Shown: piece by piece, positions 62,181 through 64,000 of the stretch
Layout of the letters: each line of letters starts with the position of its first letter
Position numbering within the stretch: position 1 is the stretch's first letter
Assembly: GCF_007971025.1 (NCBI RefSeq)
Contig: NZ_CP042436.1
Location: 4,960,001 to 5,024,000, forward strand
Direction: 5' to 3'
Length of the DNA stretch: 64,000 nucleotides
From: Mucilaginibacter ginsenosidivorans
GTDB taxonomy: Bacteria; Bacteroidota; Bacteroidia; Sphingobacteriales; Sphingobacteriaceae
Program-made: the position numbers and the translations under genes
Notes under the pieces: model-generated
The model's database searches: none
What the model was told of the DNA's origin: nothing
The model's input: only the letters and a program-made list of their open reading frames with translations

Positions 62181-62699
62181 ATGAAATTACTACTACAACT
62201 TAAATCCTGGCAACTTTTTATATTAATCGTTATTCCGCTACTCTTTCAACCAAATGGTTTCATATACCAGGTTATAGTTCTGTTTGGATACAGCATTTAT
62301 ATAACATGGATATTTGCTATTGGAAGTACAATGCACTCGCTAATTTTAGCTAAAACAAAACCGAATATTATCTATTTCAAAATAACCTGCTTTAGCATGG
62401 CTGTGATAGTAATATTAAGTTGTCTGTTTAATCCTTTCGCGTTTTCTGACCCTTTTGCAGGCGGCAGCAACGCATATATTTTCTGGGTATTCTTTGGGTT
62501 GACAATCGCTAGTTCATTTTATTCTTTCGGATTCGCTGCACGAATGCTTGAATCAGCGCGTAGTAATGAGATGGCAAATCGCAGTGACTCGCTTAAAAGC
62601 TTCTTATATATTTGGTTTTTCCCCATTGGTATTTGGTACATACAGCCCATAATTAAGAGCGTCTTGCGTGACAAAAGTGTACACTCATCTAATGTTTAA
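62181..62699 (+). CDS. hypothetical membrane protein
   Basis: 172 residues with four hydrophobic segments, the last part amphipathic (SFLYIWFFPIGIWYIQPIIKSVL). No family recognised. The DNA is AT-rich. Its 3' end overlaps the end of the cysteine-rich gene at 62685 on the other strand by 15 bp, so the two genes converge. Confidence 0.7.
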   Translation: MKLLLQLKSWQLFILIVIPLLFQPNGFIYQVIVLFGYSIYITWIFAIGSTMHSLILAKTKPNIIYFKITCFSMAVIVILSCLFNPFAFSDPFAGGSNAYIFWVFFGLTIASSFYSFGFAARMLESARSNEMANRSDSLKSFLYIWFFPIGIWYIQPIIKSVLRDKSVHSSNV

Positions 62700-62900
62700 C
62701 AAGATAGCAAACTCTTCTTTCAACGCCATCAAACAACCCGCACACAAACACCCATCATACTGTTCGCTGACATATTGAGTTTCATTCAGCGTGAGCGACA
62801 CTTTGGCGCACTGGCATTTGGTGAATGAATTGGCCTTACATTCAAACGGCGAACCACAACGTTCGCAACGAACGATCTCGTGTTTTTGGTGAACTGGCAT
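62685..62900 (-). CDS. cysteine-rich CWC-type zinc-binding protein
   Basis: 71 residues with seven Cys in CERCGSPFECKAN, KCQCAKVSL and CLCAGCL pairs, matching the cysteine-rich CWC family, a small predicted zinc-binding protein. Its function is not established. It lies 52 bp downstream of nrdA on the same strand, with the second 28-bp palindrome between. Confidence 0.85.
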   Translation of the reverse strand: MPVHQKHEIVRCERCGSPFECKANSFTKCQCAKVSLTLNETQYVSEQYDGCLCAGCLMALKEEFAILLNIR

Positions 62901-62914
62901 GATTATAATAATAG

Positions 62915-62942
62915 GTAGAGACGCATAATTATGCGTCTCTAC
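62915..62942. repeat. perfect 28-bp palindrome, copy 2
   Basis: Identical to the copy at 57570-57597. It lies between the nrdA stop (62953) and the start of the CWC gene (62900). It could form a hairpin with 14 bp in either transcript. Confidence 0.9.
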
Positions 62943-62952
62943 AATGCATTTT

Positions 62953-64000
62953 TTATGCGGAACACGTCACACATCCCTCATCCATCGAACAGCTTGGCCC
63001 GGCGGGTATTTCGTCAGCAACCTGTTCCACATGTTCCGGTATAACCGGATCCATATTTTTGCCGCCCTGGTTCTCTACTGTGAATTTAATAGCCTGCGAT
63101 GCCGCCTGTGTGCGCAGGTAATACATGCCTGTTTTGAGGCCCTTCTTCCAGGCGTAAAAATGCATGGAGGTTAGTTTGGATGCATTTGGCGAGTTGATGA
63201 ACAGGTTTAGCGACTGCGACTGGCAGATATAAGCGCCCCTGTCGGCAGCCATATCGATTATGTTACGCATCTTGATCTCCCACACGGTTTTGTACAGGTC
63301 CTTCAATTCCTGCGGAATCTCAGCAATTTCCTGTATCGAACCGTTTGCGGTAATTATCTTATCCTTCATTGTCGTGTTCCACAAGCCAAGATTGACCAGG
63401 TCGCGCAGCAGGAATTTGTTGACAATGATAAACTCGCCGCTTAATACCCGGCGGGTATAAATATTAGAGGTATAGGGTTCAAAACATTCATTGTTGCCCA
63501 ATATCTGCGAAGTGGAAGCAGTTGGCATCGGCGCCACCAGCAGCGAATTGCGTACCCCGTGGTTCATTACATCCAACCGCAGGTTTTCCCAATCCCAGTG
63601 ACCGCTATTGGGCGTAACACCCCACATATCAAACTGGAACTTTCCTTTGGATAAGGGCGAGCCTTTGAAAGTTTCATAAGCGCCTTCCTTGATCGCCAGG
63701 TCCTTTGAGGCCGTCATTGCGGCAAAGTAGATGGTCTCAAATATTTCTTTGTTCAATTGTTTGGCCTCATCGCTTTCAAAGGGCAAACGCAGCTGAATAA
63801 ATGCATCGGCCAAACCCTGTACACCTAAACCTATCGGCCGGTGGCGCAGGTTTGAATAACGTGCCTCTTCAACCGGGTAATAGTTATTGTCAATAATGCG
63901 GTTCAGGTTCAATGTTACCTGGTAAGTTACCTCGTATAATTTCTGGTGATCGAATATGCCGTTGATAACGTACCGCGGCAGCGCCAGCGAAGCGAGATTA
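62953..64000 (-). CDS. nrdA: ribonucleoside-diphosphate reductase alpha subunit, C-terminal part
   Basis: About 349 codons are visible; the frame is open to the window edge, so the gene continues beyond. A TTG at 63912 is internal. It reduces ribonucleotides to deoxyribonucleotides. Visible are NLNRIIDNNYYP, RPIGLGVQGLADAF, the second half of the barrel with PMPTASTSQILGNNECFEP and YLRTQAASQAIKFTV, and the redox-active C-terminal pair in EGCVTCSA. This is class Ia type. The beta subunit is not in the window. Confidence 0.96.
   Translation of the reverse strand, partial: NLASLALPRYVINGIFDHQKLYEVTYQVTLNLNRIIDNNYYPVEEARYSNLRHRPIGLGVQGLADAFIQLRLPFESDEAKQLNKEIFETIYFAAMTASKDLAIKEGAYETFKGSPLSKGKFQFDMWGVTPNSGHWDWENLRLDVMNHGVRNSLLVAPMPTASTSQILGNNECFEPYTSNIYTRRVLSGEFIIVNKFLLRDLVNLGLWNTTMKDKIITANGSIQEIAEIPQELKDLYKTVWEIKMRNIIDMAADRGAYICQSQSLNLFINSPNASKLTSMHFYAWKKGLKTGMYYLRTQAASQAIKFTVENQGGKNMDPVIPEHVEQVADEIPAGPSCSMDEGCVTCSA

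Noticed and set aside
63910..63912. Start codon of nrdA inside the window
   Set aside because: The TTG is internal; the reading frame continues upstream to the edge with typical RNR sequence.

Overview
The window reads as chromosomal DNA of a Bacteroidota, most likely a Sphingobacteriaceae close to Mucilaginibacter or Pedobacter. The evidence is a SusC/SusD pair, two large FG-GAP/ASPIC-UnbV lipoproteins, many lipoproteins with a Cys near residue 20, exact TAnnTTTG promoter elements upstream of several genes, and the cluster purH-mreB-mreC-mreD-mrdA-rodA. The genus is an inference. I see no rRNA, tRNA, CRISPR array, transposase or phage gene.

Layout. Bases 1-17518 (almost all minus strand) look like an alpha-glucoside/trehalose utilisation locus: periplasmic trehalase (GH37), a membrane-bound TPR/HTH regulator, SusC, SusD, two paralogous FG-GAP lipoproteins and a GH65 enzyme cut by the window edge. 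One plus-strand gene (SRPBCC plus GyrI-like domains) sits between the two paralogs. Bases 17722-23781 (minus) are a complete L-rhamnose pathway: transporter, isomerase, kinase, and a fused rhamnulose-phosphate aldolase/lactaldehyde dehydrogenase. Bases 24203-30583 hold a TonB-linked beta-barrel protein, an RRM RNA-binding protein, a small unknown gene, a GH13 lipoprotein and thymidine kinase. Bases 30632-39080 hold an acidic unknown protein and the purH/mre/mrd elongasome cluster. Bases 39245-47495 hold small lipoproteins, purN, two dehydrogenases, a frameshifted PD40 gene, an RluA-type pseudouridine synthase, panB and carA. Bases 47605-58019 hold an unknown membrane protein, two candidate micro-peptides around a MITE-like element, a GH5-like glycosidase, an ABC exporter pair, enolase, a DEAD-box helicase and a FtsB/DivIC protein. 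Bases 58024-64000 hold a TRIC channel, a VWA membrane protein, fabG, several unknown genes and the 3' part of nrdA.

The most unusual signal lies between the genes. At least twelve intergenic spacers contain short arrays of one degenerate word (for example AAAGCTG, GAGATTTGAGATAT, GTTGATTTAGTT, GCAGTAGCAGT, ATTGTT, ACGTTAAACGT). They are often arranged as an inverted repeat, including a perfect 23-bp pair between mreB and mreC. The same word recurs at distant loci. There are also two identical 28-bp perfect palindromes (57570 and 62915), a 126-bp MITE-like element (48473-48598) and two other candidate dispersed repeats. Gene functions below rest on motif recognition by eye; no database search was run.
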